A DNA stretch of 64,000 nucleotides from Candidatus Thermochlorobacter aerophilus (lineage in GTDB: Bacteria; Bacteroidota; Chlorobiia; Chlorobiales; Thermochlorobacteraceae): assembly GCA_002794105.1 (NCBI GenBank), contig PHFL01000010.1, positions 67,203 to 131,202 on the forward strand, in the 5' to 3' direction. Each line of letters starts with the position of its first letter. The first letter of the stretch is position 1. The notes below the pieces were generated by a model. It was given only the letters and a program-made list of their open reading frames with translations, ran no database searches and had not been told where the DNA came from. The position numbers and the translations under genes are program-made. Below are positions 43,450 to 51,572 of this stretch, piece after piece.

Positions 43450-44199
43450 TTAGGAGATGTATCCCCCATCGACGCTGAGCACCGCCCCTGTGATGAAAGA
43501 GGCTTCATCAGAAGCCAAAAAGAGATACGCATTGGCAACATCTTCAGGTGAGCCAAGGCGTCCAAGTGGCGTGCGCTCAATGACGGCATTCAAGACTTTT
43601 TCAGGCACAGTTTTAATCATGTCGGTGGCAATAAAGCCGGGAGCGACGGCATTGACCGTGATACCTTTCTTGCCCAATTCTCTTGCCCAGACCTTCGTCA
43701 TGCCAATCAGACCAGCTTTGGCGGCGACATAGTTGGTTTGCCCAAAATTGCCATACAATCCAACCACGGAAGCTGTATTGATGATGCGCCCGTATTGCTT
43801 TTCTACCATGTAGGGCACAACGGCTTTAGCACAATAGAAAACGCCTGTCAGATTGACATTGATGACCTGTTGCCACTGTGACACGCTCATCTTGAGCAGT
43901 GTGGCATCTTGCGTAATCCCGGCGTTGTTGATGAGAATATCGAGGTGGGCAAATTGTTCGTAAGCGCGTCTAGCCGCCGATTCAACGGAGTCAAATTCTG
44001 CGACATTGACAGCATCAAAATGTACTTTGAACCCCTGCGCAGTAAGCGATTGGACAAGACTTTCACCTTTTTCGCGATTCATATCCCAGATGATGACCGT
44101 GGCACCTTCACAAGCAAATTTTTCTGTGGCTGCTCTGCCAAGACCTTGTGCCCCGCCTGTAATGATTGCCGTCCGCCCGCTTAAACGCTGCATTGCCAT
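43450..44199 (-). CDS. Short-chain dehydrogenase/reductase, FabG-like
   Basis: 249 residues. The NAD(P) site is TAIITGGAQGLGRAATEKFA; catalytic Ser, Tyr and Lys lie in IINTASVVGLYGNFGQTNYVAAKAG; PGFIATDMIK and VLSVDGGYIS are typical of 3-oxoacyl-ACP reductases. Given its neighbours it may reduce a 3-oxoacyl chain made or handled by the next gene. The frame is open to 44340, but that extension is a low-complexity hydrophobic stretch with no reductase homology; ATG at 44199 or 44193 fits the fold. Confidence 0.88.
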   Translation of the reverse strand: MAMQRLSGRTAIITGGAQGLGRAATEKFACEGATVIIWDMNREKGESLVQSLTAQGFKVHFDAVNVAEFDSVESAARRAYEQFAHLDILINNAGITQDATLLKMSVSQWQQVINVNLTGVFYCAKAVVPYMVEKQYGRIINTASVVGLYGNFGQTNYVAAKAGLIGMTKVWARELGKKGITVNAVAPGFIATDMIKTVPEKVLNAVIERTPLGRLGSPEDVANAYLFLASDEASFITGAVLSVDGGYIS

Positions 44200-44370
44200 A
44201 TCGTTAATTGGTTGAAATGTATTAAAGCGCTTTTTTATTGTTTGAAAAGTAAAAAACACAATACAGAAAAACAAAAACTTGTAGCCGGTCAAAAAACCTA
44301 AAACAGTGCCGCAGGGGGATGAAGATGGGGACTTAGGCACAGCGTGAGAGGTTAGGCAAAGCGGTCAGCG

Positions 44371-44868
44371 CTATTTTGACTTTCCATTGCGTTTGCTTGT
44401 AGCTTGCTCTTTCTGCGCTTGCCATGCGTTCAAAAACTCTTCGTGGAATTTATCCATCAGTGTAAAGAATTCTTCCATTTCGCTGAGCCGCTGGCTAAGC
44501 ATAGGCATAGAAACCCCAGATTCTTTGAGCACCGCTTTCAGCCGCTTGGCAATTCGGATGTTGTTGCGAATGCGTTCAGCGTGATTGCGAAAAGCATTTT
44601 CAAAGGCGCGAGGATGAATTTCGTAGTAATCCTTGCGAGAATTTTCTTGAGAGAGCACTTTGCGAACCAAGTTACGTTCAAGCAAGCGGCGCATAATCTG
44701 GCTAATGGGTCCCTTGCTTCGACCAAGTTCGCTGCAAATCTCGTCAAGGGAAAGTGGCTCTTCGGAAGAGAGCAAGAGTCCAACGACATGCCCCATCACG
44801 CGATTGAGACCGAAGGCGTGATACGCTTCGCCATACTCGCGCACAACTTCTTTGCTAACCTGATGCAT
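44371..44868 (-). CDS. GbsR/MarR-like transcriptional regulator
   Basis: 165 residues. A winged helix is seen: GLNRVMGHVVGLLLSSEEPLSLDEICSELGRSKGPISQIMRRLLERNLVRKVL, followed by a helical C terminus (RIRNNIRIAKRLKAVLKESG and LSEMEEFFTLMDKFHEEFL) for dimerisation. The pattern fits the GbsR family. As the first gene of a run of co-oriented lipid and envelope genes (171 bases before the FabG-like gene), it is a candidate local regulator of that run; the ligand is unknown. Confidence 0.8.
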   Translation of the reverse strand: MHQVSKEVVREYGEAYHAFGLNRVMGHVVGLLLSSEEPLSLDEICSELGRSKGPISQIMRRLLERNLVRKVLSQENSRKDYYEIHPRAFENAFRNHAERIRNNIRIAKRLKAVLKESGVSMPMLSQRLSEMEEFFTLMDKFHEEFLNAWQAQKEQATSKRNGKSK

Positions 44869-44902
44869 ATCATGAATTTTTTCAAAAGGTAAGAAAATGA
44901 AT

Positions 44903-45709
44903 TCAAACTTGCTTAGTGTCTTTTGCTGTTATCGTCTTAAGCTCGCCAAGGTAATGCCGATACCAATTGACGCCAGCATACTTGCGGTTAATCTCCATCA
45001 ATTCTGGCTTGCGTTCTAAAAGCTGAAGAATATCGTAGAGTGAAAAAATAGGCTTGCTTTCTGTCCAAAGCTCATCATAGACGGCTTTGATAAAGTGATA
45101 GTCTTCAAGATAGTCAATCGTAAAGCGATGCGTCATGGCGTAGTTAAGTCCGGTTTCCCACTCAACATTTTTCAAGCGAAAGCGTTCAGGCTGTTCCCAG
45201 ATAAAAGGAGTGGTGTGTTCGCGTTCAAAATCTTTTTTGGCTTCGCGCCAAGCCGTTTCCAAAACGGAAAAGTGCATCACCTCTACATCGTTGCCATCAG
45301 GATAAGTGGGCGGGTGAAGGTTGCTGACATAGTCAACAGAGTCAGCAGATTCCAGAAATGCTGTCAGCACGCGATCGATAATGTGTGGGTCGATGAGGGG
45401 ACAATCAGATGGAATTTTGACAACACTATCGGCGCGCTCTGCCTTGGCAGCTTGATAGTGGCGATCGAGCAAGTCTGTAGGATGACCGGAAAAACACTTG
45501 ATGTGAAGGCTTTTACAAAGCTCACGCACAGGGTCATCATTGGAGCTATGCGTGGTGGCTACAACGAGTTCAAATGGCACAGTTGCGGCTTGAATGCGCT
45601 CAAGCTGGCGCTGAAGCAAGGGTTTGCCAGCAAGCGGCAAGAGAATTTTGCTAGGTAAGCGTTGAGAGCCTGTGCGAGCTTGAACAACGACAACTATCCT
45701 CATGGTCAT
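44903..45709 (-). CDS. SpsF-like cytidylyltransferase
   Basis: About 268 residues. It resembles SpsF/CMP-sugar-type nucleotidyltransferases, which make activated sugars for surface glycans. The N terminus RIVVVVQARTGSQRLPSKIL is the nucleotide-binding start, and DSVVKIPSDCPLIDPHIIDRVL the Asp-rich catalytic part; VSNLHPPTYPDGNDVEVM is typical. Two methionines (45709, 45703) are possible starts. It follows a putative glycan transferase gene after 33 bases. Confidence 0.85.
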   Translation of the reverse strand: MTMRIVVVVQARTGSQRLPSKILLPLAGKPLLQRQLERIQAATVPFELVVATTHSSNDDPVRELCKSLHIKCFSGHPTDLLDRHYQAAKAERADSVVKIPSDCPLIDPHIIDRVLTAFLESADSVDYVSNLHPPTYPDGNDVEVMHFSVLETAWREAKKDFEREHTTPFIWEQPERFRLKNVEWETGLNYAMTHRFTIDYLEDYHFIKAVYDELWTESKPIFSLYDILQLLERKPELMEINRKYAGVNWYRHYLGELKTITAKDTKQV

Positions 45710-45742
45710 AGAGCAAATCTTGTAGCAAAGAACCAATTGGAA

Positions 45743-46798
45743 TTACGCTTTGCTAAATGTAAAGAGACTTGCCATCAATTGCGGTGCATAGGCTGCATTA
45801 ATCCAACGTTTGGGACGAACTTTCGTGTAAGGTCTGCTATCTTCCAAGAGCTCTCGGCAAACGTTAGCAATATTTTGAGCCGATGTACCACCATTTTGAA
45901 TAGGCATTAGGCGTTTGAGCTCGTTGATGTCGAATTCTGAATAGACTTCTTTTCCAAGTGCAAGTCCGACATAGACCGTCGAAGAGAAGCGTGTAATGAG
46001 CACATCACAGTTGGCAATCATTTCTTCGGCAACGCCTGATGTATAGACCAGTGCGTTCGGTGCATACTTTTTGATTTCTCTGATGGCTCGTTCATGATTT
46101 TCGTTAGGATGAAGTTTGAAGATAAGCAATCGCCCATTGGCTACTTTGAGAGCATGCTCAATAATTTTGCGGCGATTTTCATACTTGAGTGTCTCACGTG
46201 AGTCGCTGGTGCAGACCAGCACAAAGTTTTTGTAGGGAAAGTTGTTTTGATAAAACTGTTTGCAGTTATCGAAGTTTGGAATACCAGTAACACGAATTTT
46301 TTCAGGCTTAACACCTTTGCGAATAAAAAGGTCGCGATAGCCTTCGGAAGCGACGCAGAAATAGTCGTATGCGTCGCTAAGCCCTGTTGTAGAAGTGCTG
46401 GCAATCCAGCGTGGCAGGAAAGGAAAGAGTTTCACCAAGTGATAGAAAAAATTTTCAGGGTCGGTCATGCCTTCTTGAACCAAGACTATCTTTTTATTCC
46501 GGATGTTCTTCTGAATCAGCAAGTCAGATGAGGTAACTACAAGGTCATAGTCGTTCTTTTTACCCTGATAGTCGATTTGCAAGTCATGCGCACGAAGGTA
46601 GTTTAGGCAGCGTTCAACATGTTTGAAGCCGACTGTGGTGGACTCGGCAAGTCTCATTTGGCGTAGTACCTCGTGCAAGCCATCGCAATAGTAGGGTGTA
46701 AACCAGCAATCATACTCGGGGAGGCACTGTGCAATCTTATGCATCTGGGTGGTTTGATTGTGCGAACCACCGATAAAGAGAATTTTTTTTCTGCTCAT
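45743..46798 (-). CDS. GT-B-like surface-glycan transferase, CDP-glycerol transferase-like
   Basis: 351 residues. It has a Rossmann-like N terminus (RKKILFIGGSHNQTTQMHKIAQCL) and a C-terminal domain with RLLIFKLHPNENHERAIREI, then VAEEMIANCDVLITRFSSTVYVGLALGKEV. That HPxE-like plus D/S-rich pattern is found in CDP-glycerol glycerophosphotransferase-like and UDP-GlcNAc 2-epimerase-like proteins. The exact donor is unknown. Between SpsF-like and LPG-synthase-like genes, it probably serves surface polysaccharide or lipid modification. Confidence 0.65.
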   Translation of the reverse strand: MSRKKILFIGGSHNQTTQMHKIAQCLPEYDCWFTPYYCDGLHEVLRQMRLAESTTVGFKHVERCLNYLRAHDLQIDYQGKKNDYDLVVTSSDLLIQKNIRNKKIVLVQEGMTDPENFFYHLVKLFPFLPRWIASTSTTGLSDAYDYFCVASEGYRDLFIRKGVKPEKIRVTGIPNFDNCKQFYQNNFPYKNFVLVCTSDSRETLKYENRRKIIEHALKVANGRLLIFKLHPNENHERAIREIKKYAPNALVYTSGVAEEMIANCDVLITRFSSTVYVGLALGKEVYSEFDINELKRLMPIQNGGTSAQNIANVCRELLEDSRPYTKVRPKRWINAAYAPQLMASLFTFSKA

Positions 46799-46814
46799 GT
46801 GTAAAGTTGCTGTG

Positions 46815-47876
46815 TTAGGGTTTGAGTGACTGAGCTACGACTTCTTTGGGTTTTAGGTCGGCAAACGCCAGAAGAATATAACCGAAAATAATCCAGAAGA
46901 CTTCCTTCGTACGCTTGACGAGCACAAAGGCTGCGCCTGAATCGGCACTATCTGCAATGCCAAAACCATCAAGAAAACGGACATAGCCATAGTCTTGAAT
47001 GCCAATTCCAGCAGGCAGAAACACAATCATAGAACGGACGAGAGAAAGCGCAGACTCTAGTGCTAAAACTTCAGCGAAGCTGAGGTGAATGCCTAGCAAT
47101 TTCATGATAAGAAATGTTTCTACGGTCTCAAAAAACCATGCAATGACAAAAAACAAGATAGCCACACTGGCTTCTTTGAGCGAAAGTCGGCGAAATTTAG
47201 AAAACTGATGGTCGATGTCAAGAATCTTCTCTTCTTGCTGAAGTAGCCATGTACGCAAAGGAGAAAATGGAATTTGAAGCAGGGCACGGTGAAGTTTCTC
47301 TGCCACACTGCCGTAGAGAAAAATAGCGGCTACAGTGCCAAAGAGCAAAAGCACCGTAAGTGAGGCACCAAGAGTAACAACTGGTAAGCCATCAAAGCCG
47401 ATGATTTGTTCAGAACTGCGCGCAAGAAATTCATAGCCGACAATGACACTGACCAACACATACATAGAATGTCCAATACTGAGAAAGCAGTTGCGCATCA
47501 TGCCCGTTGCAATAGCTTCAGAAACAGAAATGGCGCAAATACGATTGAGCAACAAAGGTTTAAGTGATTCAGCCAGCGCTGTACCGCCAGGCAGGCTCAT
47601 GAGCATGGCTTCAGACATGAGCTTGACGCTAAAGAGTTTTGAAAAAAACACAGAGCGACCGATGAGCGGAAAGGTCTGACGCCAGCCCAGCGTATCAAAA
47701 AAACTGGCAATGATGTAAGGAATGGGAACCAGAAGAAGCAATGCACCAGCCTGTTGCAGGAGCGCAATTACTTTGCTGTAATCTGCGTGACTGACAAGCC
47801 GCACAAACATGGCAAAGCCGAAAATCAGTGCCACAACTTTGATGAAGAGTAACCCGTATCGGCGCAGCGCTTGCAT
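46815..47876 (-). CDS. LPG-synthase-type membrane protein (UPF0104)
   Basis: 353 residues with about eight hydrophobic helices, including YGLLFIKVVALIFGFAMFV, AVFLPAGIGIQDYGYVRFLDGFG and a loop rich in Gly/Pro (MSLPGGTALAESLKPLLL). This matches the membrane part of lysyl-phosphatidylglycerol synthase and AglD-like flippases. No aminoacyl-transferase domain is attached, so the likely role is lipid translocation or glycan export. It is the first gene of a three-gene glycan run on the same strand. Confidence 0.82.
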   Translation of the reverse strand: MQALRRYGLLFIKVVALIFGFAMFVRLVSHADYSKVIALLQQAGALLLLVPIPYIIASFFDTLGWRQTFPLIGRSVFFSKLFSVKLMSEAMLMSLPGGTALAESLKPLLLNRICAISVSEAIATGMMRNCFLSIGHSMYVLVSVIVGYEFLARSSEQIIGFDGLPVVTLGASLTVLLLFGTVAAIFLYGSVAEKLHRALLQIPFSPLRTWLLQQEEKILDIDHQFSKFRRLSLKEASVAILFFVIAWFFETVETFLIMKLLGIHLSFAEVLALESALSLVRSMIVFLPAGIGIQDYGYVRFLDGFGIADSADSGAAFVLVKRTKEVFWIIFGYILLAFADLKPKEVVAQSLKP

Positions 47877-48012
47877 CTAATGTTCTGTTATCGAGCCACA
47901 GAGCAACAAAAATACGCTTGATTTACGAATGTACAAGGATTGATGACCAAATTAAGGGCAGCAAGCCACTGCTGTTGCAAGACACAGAAGCAACGTAAGT
48001 AGAGAGAATAGA

Positions 48013-48054
48013 CAAAAAACATAGGAGGCGCCACCCAATACTCAAAGCGCCCCC
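48013..48054 (-). terminator. Intrinsic terminator downstream of glnN
   Basis: Read on the minus strand, GGGGGCGC (48054-48047) pairs with GCGCCTCC (48031-48024) with one G-U pair, and is followed after three bases by a run of six T (48019-48014). It lies about 50 bases after the glnN stop and before the LPG-synthase-type gene, so it should end the lrp-glnN transcript. Confidence 0.65.
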
Positions 48055-48105
48055 GAATTCCTGTTTAACCCCATGCTGCAATGTGTCATAGTTGTCTGAC
48101 AAGCC

Positions 48106-50264
48106 TCAGTGCAAGAAAAGCATTTCCAGATAAGTAGGAATAGGATACAGACTTCTATCAATCTGACCTTCCAACCTATCGGCAATCTCGCGCACATGAT
48201 TCATAGCGGGTATGATAACTTCTGCACAGTATTCGGCTTGTGCCTCTATGCCGCCTTTTTGATGATGAATCTCGTGGGTGAGCTTTTCCAAGCGTTCCGT
48301 GCGCAATATCAGCTCAGCAATGTTGTTAGCAAGTTCAGAAATCAAGGCAGACTGTTTCTTCTTAGCGGTGCGCTCAAGTTTGAGCGATTTGCTAACCTGC
48401 ATAAGTTTTCCAAATGAGTCAGCAATTTCTCTTTGGAAGCGCATGCAGGCAGGTAAAATTTGTGTGCGAATCATCATCGCAAGGGTCTTAGCTTCGATAT
48501 CGATTGCCTTGATATAGCGCTCTAAGCAAACTTGATAACGGGCATCAATTTCTATTTCAGTTAAAACTCCGTATTTGACAAAGAGCTTGCGTACGCTGTC
48601 GTCTTTCCAAACCTTCATGGCTTCAGGCAGGTTGCGGTGGTTGGGCAGACCACGCTTTTTGGCTTCCTTCTGCCATGCTTCGCTATATCCGTCGCCATCA
48701 AAACGAATGGGTTTGGTTGCCTTGATTTCACGGCGCAAGACTTCAAAGATGGCAGCTTGTAGCTCTTTGCCAGAAGCCATTTCCGCTTCAATAGCTTCAC
48801 GCATCTCATCAATTGCCTCTGCCATGATGGTGTTAAGCACCATGTTGGGAATTGCAATTGGCATTGAGGAGGGCACTGCACGAAATTCAAACTTATTACC
48901 TGTAAAGGCAAATGGTGAAGTGCGGTTGCGGTCAGTATTATCCTTGGTGAGTGTCGGAATGTGAGAGATGCCTAAGTCAATAAATTGCTTTTCAGTAGTT
49001 TTAGTCATGTGCCCATTTTCAATAGCATCTAGAATGGCATTGAGCTGGTCGCCTAAGAAAACCGATATAATAGCAGGCGGAGCTTCGTTAGCCCCCAAAC
49101 GGTGGTCGTTACCGGGATTAGCAATAGCGGCACGTAAGACACTGGCACGCTTATGTATGGCTTTCAAGACGGCAACGAGGAAGACAAGAAATTGCAGATT
49201 GGATTCAGGAGTATCGCCAGGGTCAAGCAAATTGCCACCGACATCAGCACCTATAGACCAGTTGTTGTGCTTACCAGAGCCGTTGATACCAGCAAAGGGT
49301 TTTTCATGAATAAGCAATGCTAAATCTTTGCGCTCTGCTACACGCCGTAGCATTTCCATGGTAAGCAAGTTGTGGTCAGCTGCCAGCGGTGTCTCTTCAT
49401 GGATTGGAGCAATTTCAAACTGATGTGGAGCAACTCATTATGACGTGTCTTGACAGGAACGCCTAACTGGTAAAGCTCTCTTTCAAGCTCTTGCATGAAC
49501 TCCATGACACGGTCAGGAATAGAGCCAAAATAGTGGTCCTCAAGTTGTTGGTTCTTTGGCGGAAGAGCACCAATAAGAGTACGACCAGTCATGATAAGAT
49601 CTGGACGCTGTTCATAGAGCGAGCGATCGATGAGAAAGAACTCTTGCTCAGCACCAACATAGGTGGTAACTTTTGAAACTTTCGTGTTACCTAAGAGGTG
49701 CAAGAGCTTGATTGCGGCTTTGCTTAGCGCACGTGCAGAGCGTAAAAGCGGTGTCTTTTCATCGAGTGCTTCGCCGTGGTAGGAAATAAACACCGATGGA
49801 ATGCAAAGCGTGGTGCCTTCTGGACCCTTCATGAGAAAGGCAGGAGTACTGGGGTCCCAAGCTGTATAACCACGTGCCTCAAATGTGGTACGCATGCCGC
49901 CAGATGGAAAACTCGAAGCATCGGGCTCACCTTGAATGAGTTGATTGACAGAAAATTTCTCAATTAGTTGCCCATCTTTGTCGAAGGCAATAAATGCATC
50001 ATGTTTTTCAGCTGTGGTGCCAGTCATGGGTTGGAACCAGTGGCAGTAGTGTGTGGCACCATTTTCAATAGCCCATTCCTTCATGGCTTGAGCGACGTGT
50101 TCAGCAATGCGTTCGTCGAGCTCTTCGCCCATGGTCAGGGTTCGCATCAAAGACATATAGACATCTTCAGGCAGTCGCTCGCGCATCACTTGATGATTAA
50201 ATGTAAGCGAGCCAAACATGGCGGCGTTTTCAGAAAGCGTCAGCGTTCCGTTTTGAGTCGACAT
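48106..50264 (-). pseudogene. glnN: Type III glutamine synthetase, interrupted by a one-base frameshift
   Basis: Together the frames give about 719 residues, the normal length of GSIII, which makes glutamine from glutamate and ammonia. The first part holds [38 protein letters not shown] and [12 protein letters not shown], and reads in frame up to KTRHNE. The second continues [14 protein letters not shown], then LIHEKPFAGINGSGKHNNWS and RLGANEAPPAI. The break lies at about 49434-49436, where GAGTT would be GAGGTT; one missing G accounts for it. All catalytic segments survive, so a sequencing error or a rarely expressed allele is possible. It follows an Lrp-type regulator with a 36-base gap. 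Confidence 0.9.
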
Positions 50265-50300
50265 TGCAATTTGCGGCTTTAAGGTTAAGTGAAAAGAATG

Positions 50301-50801
50301 CTATATGCTATTGTTTTTACTATGCTCTAAACTTTCCAAGACTTTCTGGGAGTTGATGCAATGCGATTTCTTGATTTCACTGAGCACGATGCTGGTCTGC
50401 GTGCCTGTCACGCCCGTCCAAGATTGAATGCGTGCCAGAAGTTTTTCTAAGGCGCTGGTGTCGGAGACAACAGCTTTAATTAGATGCGAGCCTTCGCCTG
50501 TAACCGAGTAGCATTCAGTAATCTCGTCTTCCTTGTGCACATTCTGAATAAGCGTGGGATAGTGCTTTGAAGAATCCATCGTTACACGAATAAACGCAAT
50601 GATGTCGTAGCCTAACTTTTTGACGTCAACCAAGGTCGTAAAGCCTTTGATGATGCCGCGCGCTTGCAGTTTTTCCAACCGCTCACTGACCGAAGGAATC
50701 GAGAGTCCAACGGCTGCAGCAAGCTCGCTGCGTCTCATCCGGCCATCCTCTGAAAGCATTTCAATGAGCTTGAGGTCAATCTTGTCTAAGTGCCACGACA
50801 T
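50301..50801 (-). CDS. Lrp/AsnC family transcriptional regulator
   Basis: 166 residues. It has an N-terminal helix-turn-helix (LDKIDLKLIEMLSEDGRMRRSELAAAVGLSIPSVSERLEKLQARG) and a C-terminal RAM domain (FIRVTMDSSKHYPTLIQNVHKEDEITECYSVTGEGSHLIKAVVSD). Members sense amino acids or related compounds. It is read toward glnN with a 36-base gap, so it is likely in the same transcript and may control nitrogen assimilation; direct proof is lacking. Confidence 0.9.
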   Translation of the reverse strand: MSWHLDKIDLKLIEMLSEDGRMRRSELAAAVGLSIPSVSERLEKLQARGIIKGFTTLVDVKKLGYDIIAFIRVTMDSSKHYPTLIQNVHKEDEITECYSVTGEGSHLIKAVVSDTSALEKLLARIQSWTGVTGTQTSIVLSEIKKSHCINSQKVLESLEHSKNNSI

Positions 50802-51174
50802 GTGTGTGAGCCTAGATTTTTCATGCTTAAATTTTCAGCAAAAAGTCAGGTAATCGGTAAAAGAAGACACGAGTCTCCTAAAAAAATTAGGCAAAGGCGC
50901 AATAGTTTCTTACAAATTTAAAACTTTTGCACAAAATTGCAAGCAAAGTGTAGTCAAAAGTCCTTAAAAACCTCATAAATAAGGGAAGTGGGAAAAACCA
51001 AGAAAGCTATGCAAACACCAGACTGCAGTGCCACATCGTTTGCAACTGGATATGCGTTGAGCTATGCAAACACAAATACTGCTTTTGAAAAGCTACACAG
51101 GCGCGCTAACTTTGCTTAGTAGTTCAAAGAAATGGAGCTATCAGACATTTAACCTTTGAAAGGAGAAAACAGCT
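50802..51174. promoter_or_regulatory. Divergent intergenic region with a 14-base direct repeat
   Basis: This AT-rich gap of 373 bases separates the lrp-glnN run from the small gene at 51175 and should contain both promoters. AGCTATGCAAACAC occurs twice, at 51005-51018 and 51060-51073, spaced 55 bases start to start. Such a repeat in a regulatory gap is a candidate binding site for a protein, possibly the neighbouring Lrp. A strong ribosome site, AAAGGAG (51159-51165), precedes the small gene. No open frame longer than trivial length is credible here. Confidence 0.5.
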
Positions 51175-51525
51175 ATGGCTGATGAACCAAAAAAGCTTTC
51201 GCCGATGATGGCGAAAAAGCTTGCCCAACAACAAGCTGCCAAAGAAGCATCGTCAGCGACGGAAACCAACACACCCGCTGCAGAAACAGAACCTGCACCT
51301 GCTACAAAGGCAACCACCATACCTATTGCAAAGCCAGCAGCTAAGGCAGAAAGCGCACCAAAAAATCCCGATGGCACGCGCTATGGCTACAGCGATGGCT
51401 TGCCCTCTGTGTTCGGCACACCGCCAGCGATTGATGAAGCATACTTTGTAATCAAAACCGTTTCGTCCATTCCAGCGGCTATTGTTGAGGGCATAATGAA
51501 CTTTTTCAAAAAAGTTACAAGCTAA
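51175..51525 (+). CDS. Unknown small Ala/Lys/Pro-rich protein
   Basis: 116 residues; not recognised. Residues 1-65 are low-complexity (KKLSPMMAKKLAQQQAAKEA, then many Ala, Thr, Glu, Pro and PAPATKATTIPIAKPAAKAE), without cysteines or a signal peptide. The C-terminal 50 residues look folded or amphipathic: DGTRYGYSDGLPSVFGTPPA, then VIKTVSSIPAAIVEGIMNFFKK. AAAGGAG nine bases before the ATG is one of the best ribosome sites in the window, suggesting high expression. It is the only plus-strand gene between 34659 and 54550. The composition recalls the N-terminal tail of the Chlorobi reaction-center protein PscB, but it has no Fe-S cysteines, so that identity is not claimed. Confidence 0.6.
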   Translation: MADEPKKLSPMMAKKLAQQQAAKEASSATETNTPAAETEPAPATKATTIPIAKPAAKAESAPKNPDGTRYGYSDGLPSVFGTPPAIDEAYFVIKTVSSIPAAIVEGIMNFFKKVTS

Positions 51526-51572
51526 AAGAGCACTGCAGGGCTAAGCAAGGCTAGCAGAGCTAAGTCATGAGT

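Noticed and set aside
51175-51525. Identity as reaction-center protein PscB or another photosynthesis subunit
   Set aside because: Composition of the head is similar, but there are no Fe-S cysteines and no match I can point to in the tail.
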